Positions 1 to 9,217 of a stretch of 64,000 nucleotides of DNA are shown here, one piece after another. Location of the stretch: positions 248,001 through 312,000 of the forward strand of contig NZ_JADQDQ010000003.1 in the NCBI RefSeq assembly GCF_015694725.1. The letters are read 5' to 3'. A program made the position numbers and the translations under genes. The DNA is from Hymenobacter jeongseonensis (GTDB lineage Bacteria > Bacteroidota > Bacteroidia > Cytophagales > Hymenobacteraceae). The notes beneath the pieces were generated by a model. The model was not told the origin of the DNA. It did no database searches and saw only the letters and a program-made list of their open reading frames with translations. Numbering within the stretch: the stretch's first letter is position 1; each line of letters begins with the position of its first letter.

Positions 1-118
1 GGACATCTACGCCAGCATCAACAGCGGCAAATTGGGAGAGGACTACTGGCAGCATCGCCCCACGTTGGGCAACGTGAAGCTGGAAGATTTCGCTAAGGAA
101 TTCGCGGCTGCTTTTTAA
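1..118 (+). CDS. C-terminal end of a probable NmrA-like NAD(P)-binding protein (partial)
   Basis: The window opens inside a reading frame (codons start at base 2) that ends with TAA at 116-118. The visible tail is about 38 residues and reads DIYASINSGKLGEDYW, then HRPTLGNVKLEDFAKEF. A tail of this kind, a 'PTLGxVxLEDFAKEFA' ending, resembles the C-terminus of NmrA-like atypical short-chain dehydrogenases, where it follows the substrate-binding part. This is recognition from a short tail only; the Rossmann domain lies outside the window. The gene is followed by a palindromic repeat and a bidirectional terminator, and converges on the molybdenum hydroxylase operon. Confidence 0.45.
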   Translation, partial: DIYASINSGKLGEDYWQHRPTLGNVKLEDFAKEFAAAF

Positions 119-191
119 CAAAATGGCGAAGCAGATAGGTGATTTTTAGCTCATCATGCTGAACGAGAGTAGTCTTAAACGCCCTCAAACG

Positions 192-282
192 CCTGTCATG
201 CTGAGCGGAGCAAAGCATCTTCTCATGTTTGCAAGACTCGTTCGGCGGTGAGAAGATGCTTCGCTCCGCTCAGCATGACAGG
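192..282. repeat. Long palindromic intergenic repeat, copy 1
   Basis: The left arm (192-225, CCTGTCATGCTGAGCGGAGC...) is the near-exact reverse complement of the right arm (about 249-282, ...GCTCCGCTCAGCATGACAGG), with a loop of about 23 nt. The only clear arm mismatch is CAAAGC against GCTTCG. Degenerate half copies flank it at about 151-173 (TCATCATGCTGAACGAGAG) and 295-322 (...GACTCCGTTCAGTATGACG), so 119-330 is largely built from this element. No coding sequence is visible there. Six further loci of the family lie in this window. Confidence 0.85.
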
Positions 283-390
283 AAGAGAGGTGAAGATGGT
301 GCGACTCCGTTCAGTATGACGGGCTGAACTAGAGTGACATTTAAAATAACTGCCAAGCCTGCCTGACTGGTTCAGAAAGAGTATTAACAG

Positions 391-424
391 AAACGGCCCG
401 TAACGAATTCGTTACGGGCCGTTT
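391..424. terminator. Bidirectional intrinsic terminator
   Basis: A perfect 34-nt palindrome (AAACGGCCCGTAACGAATTC and its mirror) ends in TTTTAATT on the plus strand and gives AAAC/GTTT-flanked U-rich ends on both strands. It lies between two convergent genes, the partial CDS at 1-118 and the molybdopterin subunit gene ending at 470, so it probably stops transcription from both sides. Confidence 0.8.
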
Positions 425-469
425 TAATTAAAGCGCTAGCTAGAACAGCACCACTCGGCGCCATGGTTT

Positions 470-2710
470 CTAGAGCAGCTTGTCAATCGTAATCGGTAAA
501 TCACGCACGCGTTTGCCGGTGGCGTGGTAGATGGCGTTGGCCACGGCGGCGGCTACACCGAGCAGACCCACTTCGCCAATGCCTTTGATGCCGAGGGGGT
601 TGACTTTGTCGTCCTCCTCGTTCACGAAAATCACGTCAATGTCGTGAATGTCGGCGTTCACGGGCACGTGGTATTCGGCGTAGTTGTGGTTCATGTAACG
701 GCCAAAGCGGTGGTCCATCACCGATTCTTCCATCAGGGCCGAACTGATGCCCCAGACGACTGAGCCGAGCACCTGGCTACGGGCCGTTTTCGGGTTGATG
801 ATGCGGCCGGCGGCCACGGCATTTACCACGCGGGTAACGTGCACAGTCATCAGGTCGGGGTCCACTTTCACCTCCACAAACACCGCGTTGTGGGCGTGCA
901 TGGAGTATTTCGGGGGCTTCAGCATTTCCAGTTTGGTGAGCACCGTGGAGTTCTCGGCTTCCATTTTGGGCTCGCCGCTGGCTTGCACAATATCACGCAG
1001 CACGATGCCCTGGGTGAGGTCAGTGCGCAGGCGCATTTGGCCGTTCACAAATTGCACGTCGTCAATTTTGGCATCTTTGAACGTGGCATGGTCCATTTTC
1101 TGGGCTTGCTTCAGCAGCGCTTCGCCAAGCTTGTTGCACGCCTCTACCACGGAGTTGCCCACCGAAGCAGCCGTCCAGGAGCCGCCTTGTAGCGGCGACT
1201 CGGGCAGCGTGGTATCGCCGAGCACAAAGGTGACGGCCTCGATGGGCAAGCCCATGCTTTCGGCCGCAATCTGCGTCATGATGGTGTAGGTGCCGGTGCC
1301 GATGTCGTTGGTGCCGCTGCTCACGGTGAGATGGCCGTCGGCGTCGAGGCTGGCTTTTACCACCGCGGGCTGCTTCGAGGCGTCCCAGATGCCGCCGCCC
1401 ATGCCCCAGCCCACCAGCAGGTTGCCGTCGCGCATCGAGCCGGGCTCGGGCGTGCGCTGCTCCCAGCCGAATTTGGCGGCGCCTTCGGCGTAGCATTTGC
1501 GCAGGGCCTTGCTGGAATAGGGGAGGTTCTGGGCCTGGTCGAAATCGGAGTAGTTACGGATGCGGAATTCGAGCGGGTCGAGGCCTGCGGCGTAGGCCAT
1601 TTCGTCCATCGCAATTTCCAGGGCGATGGAGCCCGAGGCCGCGCCCGGCGCCCGCATGTCGAGGGGCGAAAACACGTCGAGCTTGGCCAAGCGGTAGCCC
1701 AGCTTCACGTTTTTGCAATCGTAAAGGGTGCCCGTCCAGCCCACCACGTTCTCAGTGAAGTCCTCAAACTGCGAGGTTTCGGCCACGGCGAAGTGGTTCA
1801 TGCCCGTGAGCGAGCCGTCGGCCGCGGTGGCCAGAGCCACATGCTGCAAGGTTTCGGGCCGGTGGCCGAAGCTGAACATCTGCTGGCGGGTGAGCGACAC
1901 GCGCACCGAGCGTTCGAGCTGCAACGAAGCCATCACGGCCATAAACAGCTGGTATTGGGGCCGCAGCCCCGAGCCAAAACCGCCGCCGGTGTACTTCGAA
2001 ATCACCCGGGCCTGGTCCTTGCTTAGCCCAAAAACTTTGTTGACGTACTGCTGGCTGTTGAAAACGCCCTGCGTTTTGTCGTAGATGTTCAGCTTCTTAT
2101 CCCCGAGCCATTCCACCGTGCTGGCGAACATCTCCATGGGGTTGTGGTGCTGGGCGTGGTGCGAAAATTGGCCTTCCATGTGGGCCACACCCTCTTTCCA
2201 GCCGCGCCCGAAGTTGCCGCGCGACTTCGGCGGCTTGTAGCCGGTTTTGCCCCGGCCGGGCTCGTAGGCCTCGTCAATGTGCTTGGTTAGCTCGGTTTCG
2301 TGCGCCGCTTCCTCGTATTCAATGTGCAGGATGGACGCGGCGTAGCGGGCCAACTCAAACGTATCGGCCACTATCAGCGCCACGGGCTGCAGGCTGTACT
2401 TGATTTCGGCATCGTGCAGCGGCCGAAACGGCGAGCCGCCGGGGGCCACGTCGTCCTTGTAGCTGCGGTCTAAGAATGCATAGTTCGGCACGTTTTCGTG
2501 CGTGAAAACTTCCTGCACGCCGGGGAGTGCCCGCACCTTTTCAGAATCAATTTTCGTGATTTTGCCCTTGGCAATTGGGCTGCTCACTACGTAGCCGTAG
2601 AGCAGGTTCGGAACGTTAAATTCGGCGGCGTACTTGGCGGTGCCCAGCACCTTGGCCGGTCCGTCGACGCGGCTGGTGGGTTTGCCGATGTAATCAGTGA
2701 TCAGGCTCAT
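470..2710 (-). CDS. Xanthine dehydrogenase/aldehyde oxidoreductase family, molybdopterin-binding subunit (PaoC/YagR-like)
   Basis: This is the large catalytic subunit of a molybdenum hydroxylase, which would oxidise aldehydes or N-heterocycles using water as oxygen donor. The 746 residues have the family's usual length. An N-terminal aldehyde oxidase/xanthine dehydrogenase a/b hammerhead domain (about 15-125) is followed by the Moco-binding domains. A glycine-rich GGGFGSG loop sits near residue 245. The C-terminal motif [18 protein letters not shown] carries the glutamate expected to act as catalytic base. The start codon overlaps the stop of the FAD-subunit gene by ATGA (2707-2710), so the two are translationally coupled. 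It is the last gene of a three-gene minus-strand operon. The substrate cannot be told from sequence; the closest family by motif is the E. coli periplasmic aldehyde oxidoreductase. Confidence 0.93.
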   Translation of the reverse strand: MSLITDYIGKPTSRVDGPAKVLGTAKYAAEFNVPNLLYGYVVSSPIAKGKITKIDSEKVRALPGVQEVFTHENVPNYAFLDRSYKDDVAPGGSPFRPLHDAEIKYSLQPVALIVADTFELARYAASILHIEYEEAAHETELTKHIDEAYEPGRGKTGYKPPKSRGNFGRGWKEGVAHMEGQFSHHAQHHNPMEMFASTVEWLGDKKLNIYDKTQGVFNSQQYVNKVFGLSKDQARVISKYTGGGFGSGLRPQYQLFMAVMASLQLERSVRVSLTRQQMFSFGHRPETLQHVALATAADGSLTGMNHFAVAETSQFEDFTENVVGWTGTLYDCKNVKLGYRLAKLDVFSPLDMRAPGAASGSIALEIAMDEMAYAAGLDPLEFRIRNYSDFDQAQNLPYSSKALRKCYAEGAAKFGWEQRTPEPGSMRDGNLLVGWGMGGGIWDASKQPAVVKASLDADGHLTVSSGTNDIGTGTYTIMTQIAAESMGLPIEAVTFVLGDTTLPESPLQGGSWTAASVGNSVVEACNKLGEALLKQAQKMDHATFKDAKIDDVQFVNGQMRLRTDLTQGIVLRDIVQASGEPKMEAENSTVLTKLEMLKPPKYSMHAHNAVFVEVKVDPDLMTVHVTRVVNAVAAGRIINPKTARSQVLGSVVWGISSALMEESVMDHRFGRYMNHNYAEYHVPVNADIHDIDVIFVNEEDDKVNPLGIKGIGEVGLLGVAAAVANAIYHATGKRVRDLPITIDKLL

Positions 2711-3732
2711 GGGTTGGAATTTTGAAAGGCGGTGGCGTCTAGGGCCTGATTCATTTCGGTGGCTTGTTTGAGGGCCCGCACAATGGCGCGTTTGGCTAGC
2801 TCAATTTTGAAGTTGTTGGTGCCCTGGCCTTTGGCGCCTTCCAGTACCTTGGCAGCAGCGCGGCGGAACGTGTCGGCCGTGGCCGGCTGGCCGATGAGCA
2901 GCGCCTCGGCGGCTTTGTCGCGCCAGGGCTTGTGGGCCACGCCGCCCAGCGCGAGGCGGGCATCCTTGATGGTAGTGCCGTCTAGCTCCAGCGTGGCAGC
3001 CACGCTCACTAGCGCGAAAGCATAGCTGGTCCGGTCGCGCAGCTTCAGGTAGCTGAAATTCTTCTCGAAGCCTTTGGCGGGTAAGTCAAGGCCGGTTATC
3101 AGCTCGCCGGGCTCCAAGTTGTTGTCGCGCTCGGGCGTGTTGCCGGGCAGGCGGTGGAAATCTTCAAAAGCAATGGTGCGCTCACCGTTGGGGCCGCTCA
3201 CGCGCACGGTGGCGTCGAGCGCAGCCAGGGCCACGCACATATCCGACGGGTGCGTGGCAATGCACTGCTCGCTGGTGCCCAAGATGGCGTGCACCCGGGT
3301 GTAGCCGCCAATGGCCGAACAGCCGGAGCCGGGCTCGCGCTTGTTGCAGGGCGTGGCCAAGTCGTAGAAATAATAGCAGCGGGTGCGCTGCATCAGGTTG
3401 CCGCCGTCGGTGGCCATGTTGCGCAACTGCGGGCTGGCCCCGGCCAAGATGGCCTGGTTCAGCAGCGGGTAGCGCTTTTCAACTTCGGGGTGGTAGGCGG
3501 TGTCGGCGTTGGTGGCGAGGGCGCCGAGGCGCAGGCCGCCATCGGGCGTGTTCTCTATATTATCGAGACCGAGGTTTTTGAGGCCGATGAGGTGCGTGGG
3601 GCGGGCCACGTTTTCCTTCATTAGGTCAATCAGGTTAGTGCCGCCGCCGATGTAGGCCGCGCCTTCGTGCGCGGCTTTGTCCTGCACTGCGGCCTCCACG
3701 GCCGTAGCTTGGGTGAAAGTGAAACTGTTCAT
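2707..3732 (-). CDS. Molybdenum hydroxylase FAD-binding subunit with 4Fe-4S cysteine set (PaoB/YagS-like)
   Basis: This is the electron-transfer subunit (341 aa) between the 2Fe-2S subunit and the acceptor. The FAD-binding loop [13 protein letters not shown] lies at residues 28-40, and the dehydrogenase FAD C-terminal domain covers about 220-330. An insertion carries four cysteines (C119, C129, C138, C157) in the context [16 protein letters not shown]...GSGC...SEQC. This is the extra 4Fe-4S cluster site known from PaoB and 4-hydroxybenzoyl-CoA reductase-like flavin subunits. I place the start at ATG 3732 ([10 protein letters not shown]) because the upstream in-frame extension is low-quality sequence overlapping the 2Fe-2S gene. 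Order and spacing (23 nt after the 2Fe-2S gene, ATGA overlap with the large subunit) indicate one operon. Confidence 0.92.
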   Translation of the reverse strand: MNSFTFTQATAVEAAVQDKAAHEGAAYIGGGTNLIDLMKENVARPTHLIGLKNLGLDNIENTPDGGLRLGALATNADTAYHPEVEKRYPLLNQAILAGASPQLRNMATDGGNLMQRTRCYYFYDLATPCNKREPGSGCSAIGGYTRVHAILGTSEQCIATHPSDMCVALAALDATVRVSGPNGERTIAFEDFHRLPGNTPERDNNLEPGELITGLDLPAKGFEKNFSYLKLRDRTSYAFALVSVAATLELDGTTIKDARLALGGVAHKPWRDKAAEALLIGQPATADTFRRAAAKVLEGAKGQGTNNFKIELAKRAIVRALKQATEMNQALDATAFQNSNP

Positions 3733-3755
3733 ATTGTGGGCTGTAAGAAGGAGGA

Positions 3756-4385
3756 TTACTTGGCGGGTTCTACCGGGGGCACGGACTGGCTCGCCGCGCC
3801 GGCTGCCCATTGCCTTGCGCCTTCCTTCGATTCCTTCTTCGGCGTTGCCTGGCTGCCAGCGGCTTCGGCTCCCTTATTGCCAAGGACTTCCATCACCGCA
3901 CTCAAAATATTGGAGTAAGCGCCGCAGCGGCAGAGGTTGCCACTCATCAGCTCCCGCACTTCGGCTTCAGTAGTAGCCCGGCCTTCGTTGAGGAGTCCTT
4001 GAGCCGAGCAAATCTGGCCCGGTGTGCAGTAGCCGCACTGGAAGGCATCGTGGTCGATAAACGCCTGTTGTAGCGGGCTAAGGTTGTCTTCCGAGCCGAG
4101 TCCTTCGATGGTTTGGATTTCGCTGCCTTCCTGCATCACCGCCAGCGAAAGACAGGAGTTAATGCGCTTGCCATCCACTAAAACCGTGCAAGCGCCGCAT
4201 TGGCCGTGGTCACAGCCTTTCTTGGTGCCCGTTAGGTCAAGGTACTCGCGCAGGGCGTCGAGCAAGGTGGTCCAAGGCGCAATCTGGAGGGTGTGGGCTT
4301 TGCCGTTGATGTTCAGGCTCACGGCCTGGGTGGGAGCCAAGGCCATAGGCGGGCGCTCCAATGTGGGCTGGGTAAATTGACTCAT
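3756..4385 (-). CDS. Molybdenum hydroxylase 2Fe-2S subunit (PaoA/YagT-like)
   Basis: This 209-aa iron-sulfur subunit carries two 2Fe-2S clusters. The plant-ferredoxin-type site is [21 protein letters not shown] (C58-C78 region). The second, helical-domain site comprises [10 protein letters not shown] and [10 protein letters not shown]. Unlike E. coli PaoA, I see no twin-arginine signal; the N-terminus ([20 protein letters not shown]) is hydrophilic, so a cytoplasmic location is likelier. About 45 residues after the second cluster domain form a low-complexity A/K/E/P-rich tail. The tail is unusual for the family and may be a linker or simply unconserved. The gene is first in the operon and transcribed away from the response regulator gene. 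ATG 4385 was chosen; Met14 is an alternative start. Confidence 0.93.
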   Translation of the reverse strand: MSQFTQPTLERPPMALAPTQAVSLNINGKAHTLQIAPWTTLLDALREYLDLTGTKKGCDHGQCGACTVLVDGKRINSCLSLAVMQEGSEIQTIEGLGSEDNLSPLQQAFIDHDAFQCGYCTPGQICSAQGLLNEGRATTEAEVRELMSGNLCRCGAYSNILSAVMEVLGNKGAEAAGSQATPKKESKEGARQWAAGAASQSVPPVEPAK

Positions 4386-5081
4386 AGAATAAGGCAGGAA
4401 GAAAAGTGAGAAGAAAGCGCAGTAAAAGCAAAGCCACCCGCCGCGATGCGACCAGAAGGAATCCAGATTCCATACGAGCCTTAGTCGAATGAGTGCTGCC
4501 TTTTGTACCAGGATGTCCGAATTTTGTCATTGATAAAAACACATGTATATAGTTTCTTTCTATTTTTGCGGATGAGCTGTACTCTTGCGCATAATTGAAT
4601 AATTATGAATGTTTTGAAAAGCGTTATTCGTTAAGATAACGCATGCAAAAACCCGCCAGAATGAAATTCTAATTCGGAGCAGATTCACGAATTGCTGCTA
4701 AAAAACTAATTTTAGGCATCAAAAAATGTTGAGCTTGCGATGGAGACGCAACTCGCCGGGTTACCCTGTTTGCTACTTATGGTCCCACTTCTTCAAAGGA
4801 ATTTTCGGTACTGCCTGGCGCTGATTTTGTCAATTTTATTGGCCGTCGGTATCCGGCTGCAAGCGGCGCCGCTGGGCAGCCGGATATTTTCAGGAAAAAT
4901 TGACCTGACCGCCAGTACACCAGTTGCCTGTCAGCAGGAGGCCGAGTTGCCATGGTTGGCTTTGCGCTCGCGCAAGCCCACCGGTAAGCCCAGTACGGTG
5001 AGCATTTCCGCACCGGCCGGCAGCCTCCGGTAGGGGCAGACGGGCGGCGTTTTCGGGCCGTCGGCGCTACCTTCAGGTGTC
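4386..5081. other. Long intergenic region between divergent dehydrogenase operon and two-component system
   Basis: I found no convincing gene in these 696 bases. Short open frames (for example 4740-5033 on the plus strand) have no recognisable protein character. The part at about 4530-4740 is AT-rich and probably holds the promoters. A TATTTTTG match to the Bacteroidota -7 element lies on the plus strand at 4561-4568. An AT dyad (ATAATT-N4-AATTAT) lies at 4591-4606. The 3' part is GC-rich and ends with TACCTTCA six bases before the response regulator ATG. Confidence 0.5.
4621..4642. promoter_or_regulatory. Inverted repeat, candidate operator
   Basis: GCGTTAT-N8-ATAACGC is an exact 7-bp dyad with an 8-bp spacer inside the AT-rich part of the divergent intergenic region, about 240 bp upstream of the dehydrogenase operon start. 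Its size and symmetry fit a dimeric helix-turn-helix regulator site. Which regulator binds and which side it controls cannot be told. Confidence 0.4.
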
Positions 5082-5762
5082 ATGAAAATTCTCTTAGTTG
5101 AAGACGAGCCCTCGGTTGCCGCATTTCTGCACCAAGGGCTCACCGAACAAGACTACACCGTTGACCTAGCCGCCGACGGGCTGCTGGGGCTGCGCCGCGC
5201 CCAGTCGACCCGTTACGACTGCCTGATTCTGGACCAAATGCTGCCCGGCCTGAGCGGCCTGGAAGTGTGCCGCCAAGTGCGCGCCCACGACGCGGGCGTC
5301 CCCATTCTCATGCTCACGGCCCTGGGCGAGACCGATGACAAGATTCGCGGGTTGGATGCCGGCGCCGATGACTACCTGGTCAAACCGTTTGCCTTCGAAG
5401 AACTGCTGGCCCGGCTGCGCGCCTTGGTGCGGCGGCGCACCGAAGCGCCCGCACCCAAAGCCGTATTGCACCTCGCCGACCTCACCCTGGACCCCGTGGC
5501 GAAGCGCGTGGAGCGCGCCAGCCAAGTGGTGCAGCTCACGGCACGCGAGTTTGCCTTGCTCGAATACCTGCTGCGCAACCAGGGCCGAGTGGTGTCGCGG
5601 GCCGATTTGCTGGAACAAGTCTGGGATATGAGCTACGACACCGGCTCTAACGTAATCGATGTGTACATCAATTTTTTGCGTAAAAAAATCGACAAAAATT
5701 TCGAGCCCAAGCTCATTCATACGCTCGTGGGAATGGGGTATGTGATGAAGAACGAGGGCTGA
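5082..5762 (+). CDS. OmpR/PhoB-family response regulator
   Basis: This is a two-domain DNA-binding response regulator of 226 aa, normal length for the family. The receiver domain (1-118) has the acidic pair E7/D8, phospho-acceptor D51 in DCLILDQMLPGLSG, and lysine in DDYLVKPFAFEEL. The C-terminal winged-helix domain (about 130-224) contains LTAREFALLEYLLRNQGRVV and NVIDVYINFLRKKID. The partner kinase gene follows 182 nt downstream. An 11-bp-spaced direct repeat array typical of this regulator family's binding sites lies just before the next gene, sulP, so that gene is a plausible target. ATG 5082 is six bases after a TACCTTCA element, which suggests a leaderless or very short 5' UTR. Confidence 0.95.
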   Translation: MKILLVEDEPSVAAFLHQGLTEQDYTVDLAADGLLGLRRAQSTRYDCLILDQMLPGLSGLEVCRQVRAHDAGVPILMLTALGETDDKIRGLDAGADDYLVKPFAFEELLARLRALVRRRTEAPAPKAVLHLADLTLDPVAKRVERASQVVQLTAREFALLEYLLRNQGRVVSRADLLEQVWDMSYDTGSNVIDVYINFLRKKIDKNFEPKLIHTLVGMGYVMKNEG

Positions 5763-5944
5763 GATGGTGTTCAGCATCGGGAAAAATGCCGCGCTGGTGC
5801 GCGCTGCCGAAAGCGGTTGGCAGCTGCGCTTTGGCCGTCTAAATGCCGTATTTAGGGGAGGAGGTTCGGCAGCGCAGCAAGTCCTTTGGTAGGCTGTAGC
5901 TTTCTCCTTCATCGAAGTTCTCCTGCCCTTCTTAGCCCACGCTC

Positions 5945-7354
5945 GTGTCCATTCGCCTTCGTCTTGCCATCCAGTTCGGGTCTATTTTGGCCGTGACTTT
6001 GTTGCTGTTTTCGCTGGCCATCTACTTTGCCACCAAGCAGTCGCGCCGCAATTTATTCACGCAAAGCCTGTTTAAGCGCACCTTGGTGGTGGGCCACGCC
6101 TATGCCGACGGCCTGGCAACCCACAGCGACTCGAGCCATCAGGTGTCCTACCGCCGCTACCTGCGCCAGCTCTACCGCACGCTGCCGGCCGAAGAAGGAC
6201 GGGTGTACGATGCTGCCAATCGGCTGGTGTTTCAGGAGGGCCAGGGCCCGGCCAAGCCCGTGCCCAGCGCCTGGCTGGCCGAAGTGCGCCGCTCGGGCCG
6301 GGCCGTGCTGGAGTCCGAAACCAACTACCACGAAACGGTGGGCTTGCTGTACCACGACGACCGATTGGGACCATTGGTCGTCGTGGCCTCGTCGGTTGAC
6401 GAGGATAGCCGCGAGCAACTGGAACAACTGGGCAAGCTGTTGGCCGTGGGGCTGCTAACCGCCCTGGTGGTGGTGGGAATCGGAAACTGGGTATTTGCCG
6501 GGCGCGCGTTGCGGCCGTTGCGCCGCATGGTGCAGGAAGTAGACGGCATTACGGCCACCGATTTGAGCCAGCGGCTGACCCAGGCCGCGGGCTCCAACGA
6601 CGAAATAGGCCGCCTGGCGCAGCGCTTCAACCGCTTGCTCGACCGGCTTCAGTCGGCCTTTGCCGGGCAGCGCACCTTCGTGCGCGACGCCTCGCACGAA
6701 TTGCGCACGCCCCTCACGGCCCTCATTGGCGAGCTGGAAGTGGCCCTGCTACAAGCCGAACGCAGCCCCGCCGAGTACCGACGCGTGCTCCAATGCACCC
6801 TGGATTCGTCGCGGCAGCTCAACGAGCTGACCAATGGGTTGCTGCAAATTGCCCGGGCGTCCGACGACCCCTCGCAGGTGCCAATGGCCAAGGTGCGGCT
6901 GGATGAGCTGCTGCTGCAAGCGCACGAGCAGCTGCTGCGCCGCCACCCAACCTGCCGCGTCGACCTGGACTTTGGCGAAGCCGACGATTCCGGCGCTTAT
7001 GTCGTGCGGGGCAACGAGGCCCTGTTGCTGTCGGCGATGTTGAATGTCCTCGATAATGCCTGCAAGTTTTCGGCGGGCAACAACGGCACCGTGACGGCTA
7101 CCCTGGCGCGCACGGGCGCCACGTTGACGCTGTTGGTGGCCGACGAAGGCCCGGGCCTGTCTGGGGCCGATTTGCAGCAGGTGTTTGTGCCCTTCTTCCG
7201 GGCCGCTTCGGCTCGCGCAGTGCCAGGCCACGGCATCGGCCTACCCCTGGCCGCCCGAATTATGGCGTTGCACGGAGGGGTTATTCGCGTGGAAAGCGAG
7301 GTAGGACAAGGCACGCAGGTGTGGTTGGAATGGCCCGTGGTACCGGCCCGATAA
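5945..7354 (+). CDS. Membrane sensor histidine kinase (HAMP-HisKA-HATPase)
   Basis: This 469-aa kinase is the likely partner of the upstream regulator. Transmembrane helix 1 spans about 8-30, an extracytoplasmic sensing segment about 31-163, and transmembrane helix 2 about 164-186. A HAMP domain follows (to about 240). The H-box has phospho-accepting H251 in RDASHELRTPLTALIGE. The ATPase has the N-box NVLDNACKFS, G1 box DEGPGLSG, F-box FVPFFR, and G2 box GHGIGLPLAARIM. The start is GTG 5945 (MSIRLRLAIQ), directly before the first hydrophobic helix; no better ATG exists. The 182 nt between it and the regulator gene hold no gene that I can support. Confidence 0.95.
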   Translation: MSIRLRLAIQFGSILAVTLLLFSLAIYFATKQSRRNLFTQSLFKRTLVVGHAYADGLATHSDSSHQVSYRRYLRQLYRTLPAEEGRVYDAANRLVFQEGQGPAKPVPSAWLAEVRRSGRAVLESETNYHETVGLLYHDDRLGPLVVVASSVDEDSREQLEQLGKLLAVGLLTALVVVGIGNWVFAGRALRPLRRMVQEVDGITATDLSQRLTQAAGSNDEIGRLAQRFNRLLDRLQSAFAGQRTFVRDASHELRTPLTALIGELEVALLQAERSPAEYRRVLQCTLDSSRQLNELTNGLLQIARASDDPSQVPMAKVRLDELLLQAHEQLLRRHPTCRVDLDFGEADDSGAYVVRGNEALLLSAMLNVLDNACKFSAGNNGTVTATLARTGATLTLLVADEGPGLSGADLQQVFVPFFRAASARAVPGHGIGLPLAARIMALHGGVIRVESEVGQGTQVWLEWPVVPAR

Positions 7355-7368
7355 AGGGCAAATTTCGG

Positions 7369-7426
7369 TTTTAATACCCTTTTAATTCGACTTTAACGCC
7401 GTCTTAATCGGGCTCCCGTACCCTTG
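7369..7426 (+). promoter_or_regulatory. Four 11-bp direct repeats plus -7 element upstream of sulP (response-regulator operator)
   Basis: TTTTAAT (7369), TTTTAAT (7380), CTTTAAC (7391) and TCTTAAT (7402) recur at exactly 11-nt steps, giving a consensus of about TTTTAAT-N4. Seven bases after the array comes TACCCTTG (7419-7426), a one-mismatch match to the Bacteroidota -7 element TAnnTTTG. Tandem 11-bp half-sites on one DNA face are the hallmark of OmpR/PhoB-family operators (for example the E. coli Pho box). The array covers the position of the -33 element, as expected for an activator-dependent promoter. Confidence 0.7.
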
Positions 7427-7495
7427 CATCGGGATTCGGCCTATTGGAGGAACATCCTTTTTATAGTGCTTTGCTTACTACAATAATTAATAGTT

Positions 7496-9133
7496 ATGCC
7501 GGAAATTATTTCAACCCCTGCGCGCACGGGCACTCCCATTGCCGCAGCCATTAGGCCCAAAACTCCTCAGCCTCAGCCTTCCATTTTCGGCTCGCTGGGG
7601 CAGGATGCACCCGCGGGACTAGTCGTTTTTCTGGTCGCGCTGCCGTTGTGTTTAGGTATTTCGCTGGCCTCGGGCGCGCCGCTGTTGGCGGGCGTGGTTG
7701 CGGGTATTGTGGGCGGGGTGCTGGTGAGCTGGCTCAGCGGTTCGGCCGTGAGCGTAACGGGCCCGGCGGCGGGGCTTACCACGATTGTGTTGTCGGCCAT
7801 TAGTACCCTGGGTTCTTGGCCAGCCGTTCTCACGGCCACGGCTATTGCGGGCGTCTTCCAGATAATCATGGGGCTGGGTCGGGGCGGAATCATTGCCTTG
7901 TATTTCCCGGCCGCGGTTATCCGCGGCATGTTGGCGGCCATTGGCATTATTCTGATTCTAAAGCAGATTCCCCACTTCCTCGGGGCCGATTCGGACTATT
8001 TCGAGGATTTGAATTTTTCGCAAATTGACGGCTACAACTCTTTCTCGGCTATTTCGGCCGCTTTAAAGAGCTTGAGCGTGGGTTCGGTCATGGTGGGCTT
8101 TGTGGCACTGGGGCTAATGCTGCTGTGGGACCGTCCGGCGGTCCGGCGTCAGCCGTGGGCCCGCTTGGTGCCCGGGGCACTGGTAGCCGTGCTGGCTTCG
8201 GTGGCCATCAATCAGTTGTTAAAGGCCGTTGTCCCAAGCCTGCAGGTTCGGCCCGAACACTTGGTTACGCTGCCTGTGGTTTCGTCGCTGCAACAACTCA
8301 TCGGCGAGATGACGTTTCCGGACTTTAGCGCCCTGAAACGGCCGGCCACTTACGGGGTCGCCTTAACCATTGCCCTGGTGGCATCGCTCGAAACGCTGCT
8401 GAGCGTGGAAGCCGTCGACAACCTCGACCCCCACAAGCGCCACACACCCACCAACCGCGAGCTGATGGCCCAGGGTGGCGGCAACTTGGTCAGTGGATTG
8501 CTGGGGGGCTTGCCTGTAACGGCTGTTATCGTGCGCTCTTCGGCGAACATCGACGCGGGGGGACAAACCCGGATGTCCTCCTTTATTCACGGCTTGCTGC
8601 TGTTGGCGAGTTTGTTGTTTTTGAGCTCGATTCTGAACCTGATTCCGCTGTCGGCTCTGGCTGCTGTGCTCTTGCTTGTTGGTTATAAACTGACCAAGCC
8701 GGCACTCTACCGCAAGCAGTGGCGACTGGGCCGTGAACAGTTTATTCCTTTCATTATCACGATTGTGGCGGTACTGTTCACCGACTTGCTGAAGGGCGTG
8801 AGCATCGGGCTGGTACTGGGCTTCTTCTTTATCCTGCGCGACAACTCGAAGGCAGGCTCTTACCTGGCGCGCGACCACGCCGAGGACAGCGACGACCCCA
8901 ACTTCATGCACCTGCGTTTGCCCGAACACGTATCGTTCCTCAACAAGGCTAGTATTGTGACCACCTTGGAACAATTGCCCGCGGGTAGCCGTGTAGTTCT
9001 CGACGGCAGCCGTTCGCACGTCATCGACAACGACGTTCTGGAAGCCTTGGAGGCTTTTCGCCAAGCGGCCCCGGCCCGCGGCATTGAATTGGAAATGCGC
9101 GGCATTCGGCAAGTAGACTTGGCAGCGCACTAG
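7496..9133 (+). CDS. SulP/SLC26-family anion transporter with STAS domain
   Basis: This 545-aa inner-membrane transporter starts with a short cytoplasmic N-terminus (about 1-35). The many hydrophobic helices begin at GLVVFLVALPLCLGISLASG. SulP signatures include SGSAVSVTGPAAGLT (about 80-95) and the conserved SVEAVDNLDP...RELMAQGGGNLVSGLLGGLP region (about 300-345). A C-terminal STAS domain (about 465-540) contains SRVVLDGSRSHVIDNDVLEAL. SulP proteins carry sulfate, bicarbonate or other anions. The carbonic anhydrase gene 84 nt downstream argues for bicarbonate rather than sulfate, which is an inference from context. It is probably expressed from the 11-bp-repeat promoter at 7369-7426. Confidence 0.93.
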   Translation: MPEIISTPARTGTPIAAAIRPKTPQPQPSIFGSLGQDAPAGLVVFLVALPLCLGISLASGAPLLAGVVAGIVGGVLVSWLSGSAVSVTGPAAGLTTIVLSAISTLGSWPAVLTATAIAGVFQIIMGLGRGGIIALYFPAAVIRGMLAAIGIILILKQIPHFLGADSDYFEDLNFSQIDGYNSFSAISAALKSLSVGSVMVGFVALGLMLLWDRPAVRRQPWARLVPGALVAVLASVAINQLLKAVVPSLQVRPEHLVTLPVVSSLQQLIGEMTFPDFSALKRPATYGVALTIALVASLETLLSVEAVDNLDPHKRHTPTNRELMAQGGGNLVSGLLGGLPVTAVIVRSSANIDAGGQTRMSSFIHGLLLLASLLFLSSILNLIPLSALAAVLLLVGYKLTKPALYRKQWRLGREQFIPFIITIVAVLFTDLLKGVSIGLVLGFFFILRDNSKAGSYLARDHAEDSDDPNFMHLRLPEHVSFLNKASIVTTLEQLPAGSRVVLDGSRSHVIDNDVLEALEAFRQAAPARGIELEMRGIRQVDLAAH

Positions 9134-9217
9134 CACGCTAAGCCGACGGTAGCCAAGCAAGCACTGCGCAAAAACACCCTGGACCCTTTAATTACAGAAC
9201 ACTTAAAAAAAAATATC

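Noticed and set aside
4740..5033. 97-codon frame starting METQLAGLPCLLLMVPLL in the gap before the response regulator
   Set aside because: A hydrophobic start is tempting, but the rest has no domain character, the codon positions lack the strong third-base GC bias of neighbours, and overlapping minus-strand frames are equally long.
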